64,000 nucleotides of DNA from Sporofaciens musculi (GTDB lineage Bacteria > Bacillota > Clostridia > Lachnospirales > Lachnospiraceae). The position numbers and the translations under genes are program-made. The notes beneath the pieces were generated by a model, which saw only the letters and a list, made by a program, of their open reading frames with translations, did no database searches and had not been told where the DNA came from. The stretch covers positions 5,208,501-5,272,500 of the forward strand of contig NZ_WUQX01000001.1 in the NCBI RefSeq assembly GCF_009830285.1, given 5' to 3'. Shown here in pieces: positions 1 to 9,460 of this stretch; the stretch's first letter is position 1, and each line of letters begins with the position of its first letter.

Positions 1-651
1 GGTGTGATCCCCGTCGATTCCCAGATATAAAAACTTGGCAAGCTCCAGATTCAGAAGAGACGGACAGTGCCCCTCTATCACATATCCTGGATACTCCTGG
101 CGCAGATATTTAAGAAACTTTGTAATTTCCAGATTATTTTCTTTAATAATCTGACGATAATTCATAATTTCTCCGACACAGACAACGTCCTCCTCACAAA
201 GCAAATGCTTCATAGCATTGCAGTCAATGATTCCTCCCGTTGTTTCCAGCCGTTCATCAGTGGAGGGAACGCTGCTTGGAATGCCGTAAAAGATATCGAT
301 TGGCGCGTTTTTTGCAGCGGAAATCATTTCCAGGATTCCGCGGGTGCCTTTCACATTCGCCATCTCGTGGGGCTCAGATACAATAGTTGTTACACCGTAT
401 GCCGCTACACAATTTCCGAAGGGCTCAGGAGTCATCATGCTGCTTTCAATATGCATATGAATATCCACCAGTCCAGGAATCATATATTTCCCCTGGGCAT
501 CCAGCACGACCTCTGCATGAAAGGGGGTATTCTGTTCTCGGTCAATATAATAGAATCTCCCGTCTTTCACAGACACATCTCCGGAAATAAATTTTTTCAG
601 ATAAGTATTAAATACCTTTGCATTTTTAATCAGCAAAGAAACTGTTTCCAT
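1..651 (-). CDS. ade: Adenine deaminase, N-terminal part (runs off left edge)
   Basis: Converts adenine to hypoxanthine and ammonia in purine salvage. The reverse strand reads METVSLLIKNAKVFNTYL from an ATG at 651 preceded by GGGAGGA, and stays open to the window edge (217 residues seen). The amidohydrolase metal motif DIHMHIES lies near residues 63-70, and the adenine-deaminase hallmark SEPHEMANV near residue 100. It starts 15 bases after the purine permease stop on the same strand, so the two form a salvage pair: import of base, then deamination. The C-terminal half is outside the window. Other metal-dependent amidohydrolases are possible, but the HIES plus PHE(M/I)ANV combination and the permease neighbour make adenine deaminase likely. 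Confidence 0.88.
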   Translation of the reverse strand, partial: METVSLLIKNAKVFNTYLKKFISGDVSVKDGRFYYIDREQNTPFHAEVVLDAQGKYMIPGLVDIHMHIESSMMTPEPFGNCVAAYGVTTIVSEPHEMANVKGTRGILEMISAAKNAPIDIFYGIPSSVPSTDERLETTGGIIDCNAMKHLLCEEDVVCVGEIMNYRQIIKENNLEITKFLKYLRQEYPGYVIEGHCPSLLNLELAKFLYLGIDGDHT

Positions 652-666
652 AAAGCTTCCTCCCGC

Positions 667-1971
667 TTAAATAATGGTGTAGAAATACAGCAGGCAAACC
701 ACCACAAGAACGTACATCACTGGTTCGATTTCTTTGATTTTTCCGGCTGCAATCTTCATAATCACATATGCCGGAAGCGCAACACAGATTCCGTTTGCAA
801 TATTATTTGCAAAAATCGTAAAAGTGACGCAGATAAACGCCGGAACATATTCTGTGATATCGGAGTAATTCACATTGCGCATTCCGCTTAGCATATTGAT
901 TCCAATGAAAATCAATATGGGGCCTGTGGCAGCGGAGGGGATAATCAGCGCCAACGGCGCCAAAAACAGTGACAATGCGAAAAATATACTTGTGAAAACC
1001 ACTGTCAGTCCGGTTTTTCCTCCAGCCTCCACTCCGGCAGAGGACTCAAGATAGGTGGTCATACTCGGCATACAGAACAACGCGCCGAAGCAGGTTGCCA
1101 CCGCGTCCACCTTGAAGCATTTGTCGATATCCGGAAGATTGCCGTCCTCATCCAGATATCCGGCTTTCGCCCCGACGCCAAGGACAGTTCCAAACGTGGA
1201 GAAGAAATCCGGTACAAAGAGGGCAATCAAAAACGGAATATAGGCGAAATTCAAAGCGCCAATAAAATCCACCTGCAGGAATTGTTTTCCCACATTGGCA
1301 GGAAGGGAAAACAGGCTTTCCGGAAGCTTTGTCACTCCGAACGGAATACCGATGACAGTTGTAGCCAGAATCGCCAGAATCATTCCTCCCGGAACATTGC
1401 GAACCTTAATGATTAGCACCAGAATAAATCCGATAACGGCAACAATGACAGACGGGGAGGCCAAATCTCCGAATGCCAGGTTATTTTTATTTGCATTTGC
1501 CACAATCAGACCGCAGTTCTTAGCGCCTAACAGGGCAATGAACAGACCGATACCGGCGCTGACCGCATGCTTCATGCTGACCGGAATCACTCGTACAACG
1601 GCTTCCCGAAGCCCCAGAAATGAAATGAGAACAAACAGTATACCGCTCCAGAAAATGACACCTGCGGCAATAGACGCGCTGATTCCCTCGTTGGAAATCA
1701 TAGAAGCCACAATCCCCACGCTTCCAAGTCCCGGCGCCAGTGCGAACGGACGGTTGGTATACAACGCCATTGCACAGCTTGTCAGGATAATCAGAAGAAC
1801 CATGGCTGTGAGCATAACATGTTTATCCAGATTCGCCCCGCCCAGAATATTGGGAACGGTCGCAAGTACATATGCCATAGTGACGAATGTGGTCAGCCCC
1901 GCCAGAAGTTCAGTCTTGATATCTGTTTGGAATGCTGACAGTTTAAATTGTTTTTCGAGCCAGTTTTTCAT
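667..1971 (-). CDS. NCS2-family purine (adenine/guanine/hypoxanthine) permease
   Basis: A polytopic inner-membrane carrier of about 434 residues, typical for the AzgA/PbuG branch of NCS2. It has about 12-13 hydrophobic segments, an N-terminal LLAGLTTFVTMAYVLATVP segment and the conserved SSAGVEAGGKTGLTVV region near residue 315. A start at TTG 1977 is possible, but the ATG at 1971 has AAAAGGAG eight bases upstream and is preferred. It lies directly upstream of and co-directional with the adenine deaminase, so it probably imports adenine. It is divergent from a LysR regulator across about 180 bases. No purine riboswitch was recognised in that gap, so control by the LysR protein is inferred. 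Confidence 0.88.
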   Translation of the reverse strand: MKNWLEKQFKLSAFQTDIKTELLAGLTTFVTMAYVLATVPNILGGANLDKHVMLTAMVLLIILTSCAMALYTNRPFALAPGLGSVGIVASMISNEGISASIAAGVIFWSGILFVLISFLGLREAVVRVIPVSMKHAVSAGIGLFIALLGAKNCGLIVANANKNNLAFGDLASPSVIVAVIGFILVLIIKVRNVPGGMILAILATTVIGIPFGVTKLPESLFSLPANVGKQFLQVDFIGALNFAYIPFLIALFVPDFFSTFGTVLGVGAKAGYLDEDGNLPDIDKCFKVDAVATCFGALFCMPSMTTYLESSAGVEAGGKTGLTVVFTSIFFALSLFLAPLALIIPSAATGPILIFIGINMLSGMRNVNYSDITEYVPAFICVTFTIFANNIANGICVALPAYVIMKIAAGKIKEIEPVMYVLVVVCLLYFYTII

Positions 1972-2153
1972 TTGCAATACTCCTTTTCTCTTGATAATTG
2001 TTCAATATTTATTGTATGATGGTGAAAATAGAATGTCCAATTCATATTTTCCATAAAAACTATGCCAAACTGGAATATTAATACAAAAGCTTTCCCTTAA
2101 TGGGCAGGCAGCCAATTTTCTCTGTAAATTGGTTAAAAGAGGAGGTCTGTGAC

Positions 2154-3062
2154 ATGAACTTTAAAGAAATGAATTATATCTTATGCATTGCAAAGCACCA
2201 GAATCTCACCAAGGCAGCCCAGGAGCTCTATATCTCTCAGCCAACCCTCACAAAGTACCTGCAAAAGCTGGAGCAAGAGGTAGGCGGAAAGCTGTTTGCT
2301 CGCAGCGGCAACAGTTATATAGCCACTTATCTGGGCCGTAGATATATGGAGTATGCCAAAAAGGTATTGGAGGTGAACCAGGATTGGCAAAAAGAATTGA
2401 AGGATTTGACCTCCTGCAATGAAGGTGAGTTAAACATTGCATTTCCGCTGATGCGCAGCTCTTGTATGGTGCCCCAGATTATGGAGGTATTCCACAAACA
2501 GTATCCAGGCGTCCGAGTGAATCTTCGGGAGGAAACATATGCAATACAGGAAAAACTGCTCTTGGATGATCAGCTTGATTTCGCGATTTTTAACGAGGCA
2601 AAGCCCCATCCGAAGCTGGAATATGAGACACTTCTAAGAGAAGAAGTACTGCTTGTGATGCCTGCCGGCCATCCCCTGGCAGACTTGGGCGTAATCAGAA
2701 GCGGAAAAGAATATCCGTGGATTGACCTGCGGCTTTTGGCCAGGGAGCCGTTTATTCTTCATTTTCCAGAACAGACCACCGGTCATATCGCGCTGGAATT
2801 GTTTGAAAAATATGGAATTTGCCCGTCGGTTCCTATCCGCACAAGGAATACCGTAACCTGCGTCAAGCTCTGCCAAAAAGGGCTTGGTCTGTGTTTTATT
2901 CCGGAAAATTATATGAAAAATATTGAACTTTTAAAGAAGCCTATGTGTTTTTCCGTAGGAGACGACGGGGCTTACAGCACCTTAACGATTGCTTATCGAA
3001 AAGGCGCTTATCTCCCTGTCTATGCCCAAGATTTTATCCGTATTGCGCAGCAGAACTTATAG
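2154..3062 (+). CDS. LysR-family transcriptional regulator
   Basis: About 302 residues. The N-terminal winged helix-turn-helix is clear (FKEMNYILCIAKHQNLTKAA, then LYISQPTLTKYLQKLE), followed by a LysR substrate-binding domain (residues ~90-295). The chosen start is the ATG at 2154, with GAGGAGG seven bases upstream; an in-frame ATG at 2100 lacks a ribosome site. It is divergent from the purine permease and deaminase, the usual LysR arrangement, which suggests it controls that pair in response to a purine or related metabolite. The ligand cannot be read from the sequence. Confidence 0.9.
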   Translation: MNFKEMNYILCIAKHQNLTKAAQELYISQPTLTKYLQKLEQEVGGKLFARSGNSYIATYLGRRYMEYAKKVLEVNQDWQKELKDLTSCNEGELNIAFPLMRSSCMVPQIMEVFHKQYPGVRVNLREETYAIQEKLLLDDQLDFAIFNEAKPHPKLEYETLLREEVLLVMPAGHPLADLGVIRSGKEYPWIDLRLLAREPFILHFPEQTTGHIALELFEKYGICPSVPIRTRNTVTCVKLCQKGLGLCFIPENYMKNIELLKKPMCFSVGDDGAYSTLTIAYRKGAYLPVYAQDFIRIAQQNL

Positions 3063-3071
3063 AAAGCGCTT

Positions 3072-4487
3072 CTATGTAATAACATCTACGGATACATTAA
3101 AAATCTTCCCAACCTTCAAAATTGTGTCAATATGCCTGCCGGCTGCCGCCGCCATATGATGAGTCGGACCAGCCTCGCTCCATCTGTTGCAGAATTCCCT
3201 TGCTCCACAGCTAAAGCGTGTCCGCATATTGGTATCACCGAAACGAAAGATTGGGCCAGGCTCATTGACTCCCTCAGCAGCCACAAACTTAAAATTACCG
3301 TTTCGGTCCTGTGTAATCCCCAAATATGTAACCGGACCAAGGTGAGGATAGAACTGAGTCAGATAGCCGCCGCCTGTCTTTCCATGGAATACCGGCACCA
3401 TCTTCATGGTCGGTTTTTTTGCCGAAATATCAGCGTCGCCGGAGCCGCTGTGCCCAATAATACAGATGTCCTCCTCAAAATCAATGGAGTACATCTCCGA
3501 TAGCTGGCCCATTCCAGCAATCGTCTTAAGAATACTCATGGCCATAGCAACCTTAATATCACCTTCCACGGCGCAGGCAACCCCTTGCTTTATGAGCATG
3601 GAGAACGCAGGAATCAACATGCTGTCAAGGATTCCTGCCTTGCCCTGTGCGAAGCCGTCATAATGAGAGGCAATAAATGCAATCTGTTCATCTTTGACCC
3701 ACTGCTCAAAAGCGACAACATATTTTGCCATCTCCCATACCTTTTCTATCGTACCGCCTCCCTCAATATCAAAGGTATCAAGTATCTCCTGTGCTTTCTC
3801 ATGTATAGCTGCTTCATCCCTAATCTCATCAGCAATCGCCCACATCTTCTCCCAGTCAAACTGCTTGGTATAAAGAAACATTCTGTGATAGAGGTTCGTC
3901 TCGTCAATATACAAATCCATCATGCCAGGATAGGGACGTCCAATCTGTGCCAGATTCGTATCTCGGAAACGGCGGCGCACCTGAGCGGCACGACACCAAC
4001 TGTCGATTTCTTCCTGTACCTTGGGGTCACCGCCTTCGACTACTCCTGTAATAACAGCGTGACGCTTACCGGCGCGCTCAAGATCAGCCACCATCTCACC
4101 GACAGCGCCGCAGGCATACAATTCTCCTAGCCAAGTCGCTGTATCTGTGTTCTCGTAGTCAGGCGACCTTTTCTTCTGAACGTTCACCAGTACCACAGGC
4201 ACATCCAAGTCCCTGACTGCAGGAAGCATATTATAAGAGGTTGCGTACGTCAAAAGCTGCAGCATCACAAGGTCAACGTCTGCAGAACGGAACTTGTCGC
4301 CGGCTGCCTGGGCCAACTCCTTCGTCGTAACAATACCGCCGTCCACAAGCTCTACCGTCTCTGGAAGCCTTCTCCTGAATGCATCATACTGTGCCTCAAA
4401 CTCCGCTTTCAATGATGGAAACTGGGGCAAATATGCTCCTAAAGCAATGGAAAAGACTCCAATTCTTGCCTTTGTATTTACTAACAT
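3072..4487 (-). CDS. L-fucose/L-arabinose isomerase-fold protein
   Basis: 471 residues of the AraA/FucI aldose-ketose isomerase superfamily (cytosolic, Mn-dependent in known members). Candidate metal ligands and catalytic residues fall where AraA has two Glu and two His: the E of AVEGDIKVAM (~309), the E/H of FEEDICIIGHSGSGD (~334-342) and the H pair of GPTHHMAAAAGRH (~449). The ATG at 4487 has AAGGAGG nine bases upstream. It is a single gene with its own promoter, convergent with the LysR gene, and no sugar kinase or transporter is next to it. The substrate is therefore unknown; the similarity to real arabinose isomerases is at fold and motif level only. Confidence 0.75.
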   Translation of the reverse strand: MLVNTKARIGVFSIALGAYLPQFPSLKAEFEAQYDAFRRRLPETVELVDGGIVTTKELAQAAGDKFRSADVDLVMLQLLTYATSYNMLPAVRDLDVPVVLVNVQKKRSPDYENTDTATWLGELYACGAVGEMVADLERAGKRHAVITGVVEGGDPKVQEEIDSWCRAAQVRRRFRDTNLAQIGRPYPGMMDLYIDETNLYHRMFLYTKQFDWEKMWAIADEIRDEAAIHEKAQEILDTFDIEGGGTIEKVWEMAKYVVAFEQWVKDEQIAFIASHYDGFAQGKAGILDSMLIPAFSMLIKQGVACAVEGDIKVAMAMSILKTIAGMGQLSEMYSIDFEEDICIIGHSGSGDADISAKKPTMKMVPVFHGKTGGGYLTQFYPHLGPVTYLGITQDRNGNFKFVAAEGVNEPGPIFRFGDTNMRTRFSCGAREFCNRWSEAGPTHHMAAAAGRHIDTILKVGKIFNVSVDVIT

Positions 4488-4544
4488 GTATCATCCTCCT
4501 TTTTGTGATGGTTTCAGGATTAATCATAGTCTTCACTCTCTATT

Positions 4545-4572
4545 ATTATAAACTTTTTCAGAGAAAACTCAA
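4545..4572 (-). promoter_or_regulatory. Predicted sigma-A promoter of the isomerase gene
   Basis: On the reverse strand TTGAGT (4572-4567) and TATAAT (4550-4545) are separated by 16 bases, about 58 bases upstream of the isomerase start. It lies between the DUF4340 stop at 4600 and the isomerase, so the isomerase probably has its own transcript. Confidence 0.6.
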
Positions 4573-4599
4573 ATTATTTATGCAAATCCAATTCAAAAT

Positions 4600-6033
4600 C
4601 TAATTCAGTACAATCGAATTTACAGCTTCTATCAAACCAACCACATAACTTCTGTCAACCAGCGCTACCGACGTACCGTCAACAACTGCAAGGCAGTTGT
4701 CCCCATCATACCGGTACAGTTCTATCTGGACTTCAGGCTGATTATCACTATTAATCTGTAGGGTCAGGCTGATCTCCTCTTTCCCTGCCGGCTCCTCCTC
4801 TGTGAATTCAGACGCCGACAGCGAATTAAGAGCATTACGAAAATCATCCGTCTCGATTTCTTCTTTTTGATAGTACCAGACGTTCTCCTTATCCTCCTCC
4901 TTTACCGTCAATTCATACTCGGCGCCTTCCAAAGAAATCTCCACATGACTGATATCATCAAAATCCACCCATATCACCTTCTTGTGGCGGAAAGCATTGT
5001 AAGAGGCATCCATAAGCTCCTCGTAATCCAATCCACTGAGCTTATATATGATTTTCGATTCACCCACTCTGACATATGCAGTAATTTCTTCTACTGTCTC
5101 CGTATCCTCTGGCGACTCGTCGCTGGCGGAAGACTTGGCCGCTTCTTCCGCCCTCTTTTTTTCTTCCGGCTCACGGGAAATATGAAACGCAACCGTTTCT
5201 TCTGTCTCCTCCTCACCTTCATCCTCTGCTGCAAGGTACTTAAGCGTCACATCCAGCTCTGGTTCATCCAACCCGTAAGTTCTAAGTTCCTCGTCGGTTA
5301 CATAATAGGACACATAATTGGTCAGATTTAATTCACGGATAACCTCCAGATACCGGTCAACATTTTCCGTATCAAGGGGAAGTTCTTTTCCATCCTCTTT
5401 TACAAAGTATACGTCTTCCTTACTATAAGTAACCTGGTTATCCTCCTTATATACGGCTTTATAATTTTCACTGCCTGCAAACTCTATCTCTGTAACAAAA
5501 TCAAATTCCGGAATTTTATCATGTCTTATCATTTCACTTAGCTCAATATCAAAAGAATTCAGCGGATCATCCTTAACAAGATACACATTTCCGTCCCCAA
5601 TGGACACATACCGTTCTTCATCCATTTCGCTGTAATTGCCCAGTGCGATTTCGTAGGTTTCCTCTCCCTCGCCAATGTAAATCTTACATATTGGCTCATT
5701 AAGACCATACTGGCTTAAGTCTTCTGCATCTTCAATCATAAAAGAAACCCCAAAGGATTTGAAATTATCCAGCAACTGTCCAATCTTATCTTCATTTACC
5801 GGAAAATTCTCATCTTCGTCATACAGCCATATTTCATCCTTATGGAAAGCGAAGGCTTCTGAGCCGCATTCCCATGAAAGCGAGGTCACGTCGTCACTGT
5901 TAATTTCCATAATAATCTCGTTGCTGTTTTTGATCTTTTCCGTATGTTCTTCATATCTACTGACTCCCAGAGTTACTGCACAGAAAACCAGTAAAACTCC
6001 AAAAAGCACATATAGTCTTTTAGACCGGTTCAT
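4600..6033 (-). CDS. DUF4340 domain lipid/envelope protein of Gld-type ABC operon
   Basis: 477 residues: one N-terminal membrane anchor (LYVLFGVLLVFCAVTLG, residues ~8-24), then a long acidic extracytoplasmic region with the repeated beta-rich DUF4340 pattern. The region around residues 270-300 is highly charged and Glu-rich (low complexity). It is the last gene of a four-gene operon and its start overlaps the GldG stop by 14 bases, so translation is coupled. DUF4340 proteins commonly follow GldG-like proteins in ABC-2 exporter operons. The role is inferred as an extracytoplasmic accessory of the exporter; the substrate is unknown. Confidence 0.8.
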   Translation of the reverse strand: MNRSKRLYVLFGVLLVFCAVTLGVSRYEEHTEKIKNSNEIIMEINSDDVTSLSWECGSEAFAFHKDEIWLYDEDENFPVNEDKIGQLLDNFKSFGVSFMIEDAEDLSQYGLNEPICKIYIGEGEETYEIALGNYSEMDEERYVSIGDGNVYLVKDDPLNSFDIELSEMIRHDKIPEFDFVTEIEFAGSENYKAVYKEDNQVTYSKEDVYFVKEDGKELPLDTENVDRYLEVIRELNLTNYVSYYVTDEELRTYGLDEPELDVTLKYLAAEDEGEEETEETVAFHISREPEEKKRAEEAAKSSASDESPEDTETVEEITAYVRVGESKIIYKLSGLDYEELMDASYNAFRHKKVIWVDFDDISHVEISLEGAEYELTVKEEDKENVWYYQKEEIETDDFRNALNSLSASEFTEEEPAGKEEISLTLQINSDNQPEVQIELYRYDGDNCLAVVDGTSVALVDRSYVVGLIEAVNSIVLN

Positions 6034-7438
6034 TTTGCCGCCTCCTTCTGCTTACAATAGTATAAATTCCTGCCCCAAGAAAGGTCAGCGGAAATCCTCC
6101 AATCATGATTACTTTCAATAAAGAAGCCGTTGATTCGCTGATGGTAAGGTAACTATAGTTCAGTGACTTGCTGCGGATTGCAACCGCCTCTCTTTCTCCC
6201 ATAAGCGTTGACAGGGTATTCATTCCCAAATTAAGATTAGCGCCAGAGGAATAGGAATTATACACATCGTCCAGCAGGTTCGAGGAGGCAAACCACACAA
6301 TCTGCCCCTCATTTTCACAATCTACAGACACAGCTAATGCAAATGGCCCGTCAATGTCCCCATCTTCTTTTTCATAGGAGGCTATGTCATAACCCGCCGT
6401 CTTACTGTATGCTGTCTCTGACGTAGTCAACAGCTCTGTTACTGCGCCGGAGGTATCCCTAACTTTTAATCCTTGTGCAATCGGCATAATAGCATAATAA
6501 TTTTCTTGAATCAAAGGTTCTGTAATCTTACTTTCTCCAATCTTGGGAAGCAGGACATACGGCGCCTGGAATGCATAATGCTCACGGTCAGACTCCACTA
6601 CAATCCCTTCCGCTGCCTCCACATTATAATCCGCAAGAAGGCTATAGAGCTTCTCAAGCGCCCCCTCTTTCAAAGGGCCTGCCAGAACCATCAGCTTACC
6701 GCCGCCTGTTACATACTCTGAAAGTATATCTTTTTCTTCAGGGGAAATATCGCTGGTGGGCCCATAGATCAAGACACAGTCTGCATTTTCCGGTACAGAA
6801 GCTTCATTCAACAGTGAAAATGTGGTTGTTTCAATATTTTCTTTTTCAATTTGTTCACTGAACACTGGGGACAGTTCTGCTTCCCCGTGTCCTTCCAATA
6901 TATAAAGCTGAGGCAGTTCTTCACTCACCACATAATCAATGGCTGAGGTTAGCGCCCCTTCTCCGTCAAAGGATGTATTGTAAGAATACGTAGACATATT
7001 TTCCTCTGTCAAATAAATGTCGCCAAAGCTGATAAAACGGCTTCGTTCATCACATTCTACAATCAGGCTGTTATTTGGCACCTCCTCGGAGGTATACTGG
7101 TCTGCAAAGGTCGGATACACATCCGGATTCTTTTTCACAACCTTGATATGCTCTGACAAGCTTTCATATTTTGCCAAAAGATTTTCAAGCACATCGTCTT
7201 CCTGCTCCGCCTGAACGATCCAGTAGACCGTCACATCTTTTTCTATGGCATTTACAACAACCTTAGTGTTGCTTGTAATCGAATAGAGCTTTGTAGAGCT
7301 GATGTCATACTGCGTCATACTAGCAGGAAGTACGGATGCAAATATATTCACGACCACAAGAATTGCCAGAACAATCCCTGTCATTGCCAGAGAATAGGAG
7401 CCTCCCCTTAGCGCAATCTGATTATGTTTTTGCTTCAT
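6020..7438 (-). CDS. GldG-like auxiliary subunit of ABC-2 exporter
   Basis: 472 residues. One N-terminal membrane span (~15-38), a large extracytoplasmic ABC_transp_aux-type domain (residues ~40-430; motifs YILEGHGEAELS and CVLIYGPTSDISPEEKDIL) and a C-terminal membrane span (VIMIGGFPLTFLGAGIYTIV) with a basic tail. This architecture matches GldG, first named from Bacteroidetes gliding operons but common in Firmicutes exporters unrelated to gliding. The start ATG (7438) overlaps the preceding permease stop and its own stop overlaps the next start, so it is firmly inside the operon. Confidence 0.8.
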   Translation of the reverse strand: MKQKHNQIALRGGSYSLAMTGIVLAILVVVNIFASVLPASMTQYDISSTKLYSITSNTKVVVNAIEKDVTVYWIVQAEQEDDVLENLLAKYESLSEHIKVVKKNPDVYPTFADQYTSEEVPNNSLIVECDERSRFISFGDIYLTEENMSTYSYNTSFDGEGALTSAIDYVVSEELPQLYILEGHGEAELSPVFSEQIEKENIETTTFSLLNEASVPENADCVLIYGPTSDISPEEKDILSEYVTGGGKLMVLAGPLKEGALEKLYSLLADYNVEAAEGIVVESDREHYAFQAPYVLLPKIGESKITEPLIQENYYAIMPIAQGLKVRDTSGAVTELLTTSETAYSKTAGYDIASYEKEDGDIDGPFALAVSVDCENEGQIVWFASSNLLDDVYNSYSSGANLNLGMNTLSTLMGEREAVAIRSKSLNYSYLTISESTASLLKVIMIGGFPLTFLGAGIYTIVSRRRRQNEPV

Positions 7439-8301
7439 TAATTGTACCTCCTTTTCTCAAGAGACTGTACGGAAAGGAACAAAAAGAATATGATTACGGT
7501 AATATAATATATGATTGCTGTCATGTCAAAAACGCCGTTTACAAAGATATAGAACCTCTCAAACAAAGATAATTTCGTCATAATATCCGGCAGTAACCCT
7601 TCAAACTTTGAGCTGTCCACAAAATAGGTAATCACAACAGCAAGTATAATTAGGATACTGATTCCATATGCAAAATTCCGGTTCTTCGTCAGATGACAGA
7701 CAATCAGCCCCAACAGTACTGCAATTACAAGGATTGCCACGACTGAGCCTGACGCCGTTGTCGATACATATTCCGCCAGCGTGACGCTGTAATAGTTAAG
7801 TAAAACAATCGGAATCGTAATTCCGGCTGCAAACCCCTGATTCTCTGTCAGTGAGGAAATAAATATGCCCACCGCAATCATTGCCGCCCCCATCACAAAA
7901 AATGCAAAAAGTGAACCATAGGCGGTCGGCAGGTAAACCTCTCCGAACTGCGCAAATATAAGCGGATAGAGAGCAACAATACATAACGGAACCAGATATA
8001 CGACAAGAAGCGCAAAGTATTTCCCCATCACAATCTGGGACGTCTGGATGGGAAGGGAATACAAAAGCTGGTCGGTTTTCTGTTTCCGTTCCTCTGCAAT
8101 CACACGCATCGTTAAAATCGGGATGATAACCACAAAACCAAGGCATACATAGCCTAATACATACTCAAAATTTGCTACTGCCGACTGGATATTATAAATT
8201 AACGCTCCGGTTCCCACGAACACTAACAGAAATGCGGAAAAAATATATGCTGTCAGCGAATGGAAGTATCCTGACAGCTCATGCTTCAATACTGCGATCA
8301 T
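7438..8301 (-). CDS. ABC-2 type permease (GldF-like)
   Basis: 287 residues with six to seven predicted membrane spans and a large first loop, as in ABC-2 permeases. The cytoplasmic segment RVIAEERKQKTDQLLYSLPI, which follows the second span, is a hallmark of GldF-like permeases. It overlaps the ATPase gene by four bases at its start and abuts gldG at its end. It should form the membrane channel with the ATPase below; GldG and DUF4340 are the extracytoplasmic partners. Substrate unknown. Confidence 0.85.
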   Translation of the reverse strand: MIAVLKHELSGYFHSLTAYIFSAFLLVFVGTGALIYNIQSAVANFEYVLGYVCLGFVVIIPILTMRVIAEERKQKTDQLLYSLPIQTSQIVMGKYFALLVVYLVPLCIVALYPLIFAQFGEVYLPTAYGSLFAFFVMGAAMIAVGIFISSLTENQGFAAGITIPIVLLNYYSVTLAEYVSTTASGSVVAILVIAVLLGLIVCHLTKNRNFAYGISILIILAVVITYFVDSSKFEGLLPDIMTKLSLFERFYIFVNGVFDMTAIIYYITVIIFFLFLSVQSLEKRRYN

Positions 8302-9272
8302 TCCTCACTCACCCCGCATTCCTCTTCTTCACGTTTTTCTCCCTCTGTCAATTCAATAAATACATCTTCCAAATTTGCTTTCTTAGACGACATTTCTAAA
8401 ATCGCCTTTTTCTTGTCAGCAAAACTAAAAAAGAGCTTCCTGCAGATATCTCTCACATTCTCAGTTTCTGTCTTAACGCTTACCATAGTCCCTTTATCTT
8501 CCTTCGCCTGAATCTCCCACTCTGTAATCTGTCCAAGCCCGCCAAGAACTTCGTCGATTTCTTCTTTTGAAGCTTCCACCGTAAAAGAGATAGCGTTCGA
8601 TGCCAGCAGCAGTTTCTCCAGATTTTCCGGCCTGTCAAATGCAGCCAGCTTTCCCTGCGAGATAATTAATACCTTCTCGCAGATTGCCTGAACCTCCGCC
8701 AGAATATGGGAGCTTAATATAACCGTATGGTTCTCTCCAAGCTGTCTGATCATATCCCGTATCTCTATAATCTGGATCGGGTCAAGCCCCACTGTGGGTT
8801 CGTCGAGAATAATCACTTTGGGATTTCCAAGCAGCGCCTGCGCAATCCCTACTCTCTGCCGATATCCCTTTGACAACGCAGAAATCAGCCGATCCTTCAC
8901 ATGCTCTAGCTTTGTCTGTCTTAATATCTCCTCAATCTGCCTTTGCAGCTCTCCTCCCTTCAGCCCTTTTGCTTCGCCTACAAATTTCAGATATTCAGCA
9001 GGCGTTTCATTCATATAAAGCGGCGGCTGTTCCGGCAGATATCCAATCTTTCTTTTTGCCTGTTTTGGTTCTTCAAAAATATCATACCCTTCAATTCTTA
9101 CATGCCCCTCTGTCGCTGACAGGCACCCTGTCATGATATTCATTGTGGTAGACTTCCCCGCCCCGTTGGGTCCCAAAAAGCCATATACATGCCCTTCGTC
9201 TATTTCAAAGGACAGATCGCTTACCGCCGTAAAATCACCATAGCATTTTGTCAAATGCTCAACTTTTATCAT
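8298..9272 (-). CDS. ABC transporter ATP-binding protein (GldA-like)
   Basis: 325 residues. Walker A GPNGAGKST (~35-43), signature LSKGYRQRVGIAQALLG, Walker B VIILDEPTVGLDP, and a C-terminal extension of about 100 residues typical of multidrug/gliding-type ATPases. The start is the ATG at 9272 with GGAGGG six bases upstream; an in-frame ATG 48 bases further up lacks a ribosome site. First gene of the exporter operon ATPase-permease-GldG-DUF4340. Direct repeats shared with the nearby response-regulator gene lie about 80 bases upstream, which suggests control by that two-component system. Confidence 0.88.
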   Translation of the reverse strand: MIKVEHLTKCYGDFTAVSDLSFEIDEGHVYGFLGPNGAGKSTTMNIMTGCLSATEGHVRIEGYDIFEEPKQAKRKIGYLPEQPPLYMNETPAEYLKFVGEAKGLKGGELQRQIEEILRQTKLEHVKDRLISALSKGYRQRVGIAQALLGNPKVIILDEPTVGLDPIQIIEIRDMIRQLGENHTVILSSHILAEVQAICEKVLIISQGKLAAFDRPENLEKLLLASNAISFTVEASKEEIDEVLGGLGQITEWEIQAKEDKGTMVSVKTETENVRDICRKLFFSFADKKKAILEMSSKKANLEDVFIELTEGEKREEEECGVSEE

Positions 9273-9353
9273 AGCAGCCCTCCTATATAAATTATTGCGG
9301 TCCCATTTTACCCAAATCATAAAACCGCTTACTTTTTATAGTAAAAAGGCAAC

Positions 9354-9371
9354 TTAAACTGTACTTAAATT
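9354..9371 (+). promoter_or_regulatory. Predicted response-regulator operator (11-bp phased direct repeat)
   Basis: TTAAACT at 9354 and TTAAATT at 9365 are exactly 11 bases apart, the phasing used by OmpR/PhoB-family dimers. The same TTAAACT-N4-TTAAACT pattern occurs twice upstream of the response regulator at 10799. The site lies between the exporter operon (reverse strand) and the Cys-rich gene (forward strand), so it could serve either or both. Confidence 0.55.
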
Positions 9372-9460
9372 TTTCAGGGTTTTTCTGTTTATATTGAGTT
9401 TATCTTCTTCACTATAATAAAAAACGAAACCTGTTGCTTCTGACCACCAAAGGAGAATAC

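Noticed and set aside
67-2056. Long forward-strand open frames (67-891 and 1295-2056)
   Set aside because: They are antisense to the adenine deaminase and purine permease, which have family motifs and ribosome sites; the forward frames have unnatural composition.
1972-2153. Purine riboswitch in front of the permease
   Set aside because: No conserved purine-aptamer core or matching stems could be found in the 180-base gap; a LysR site is more likely.
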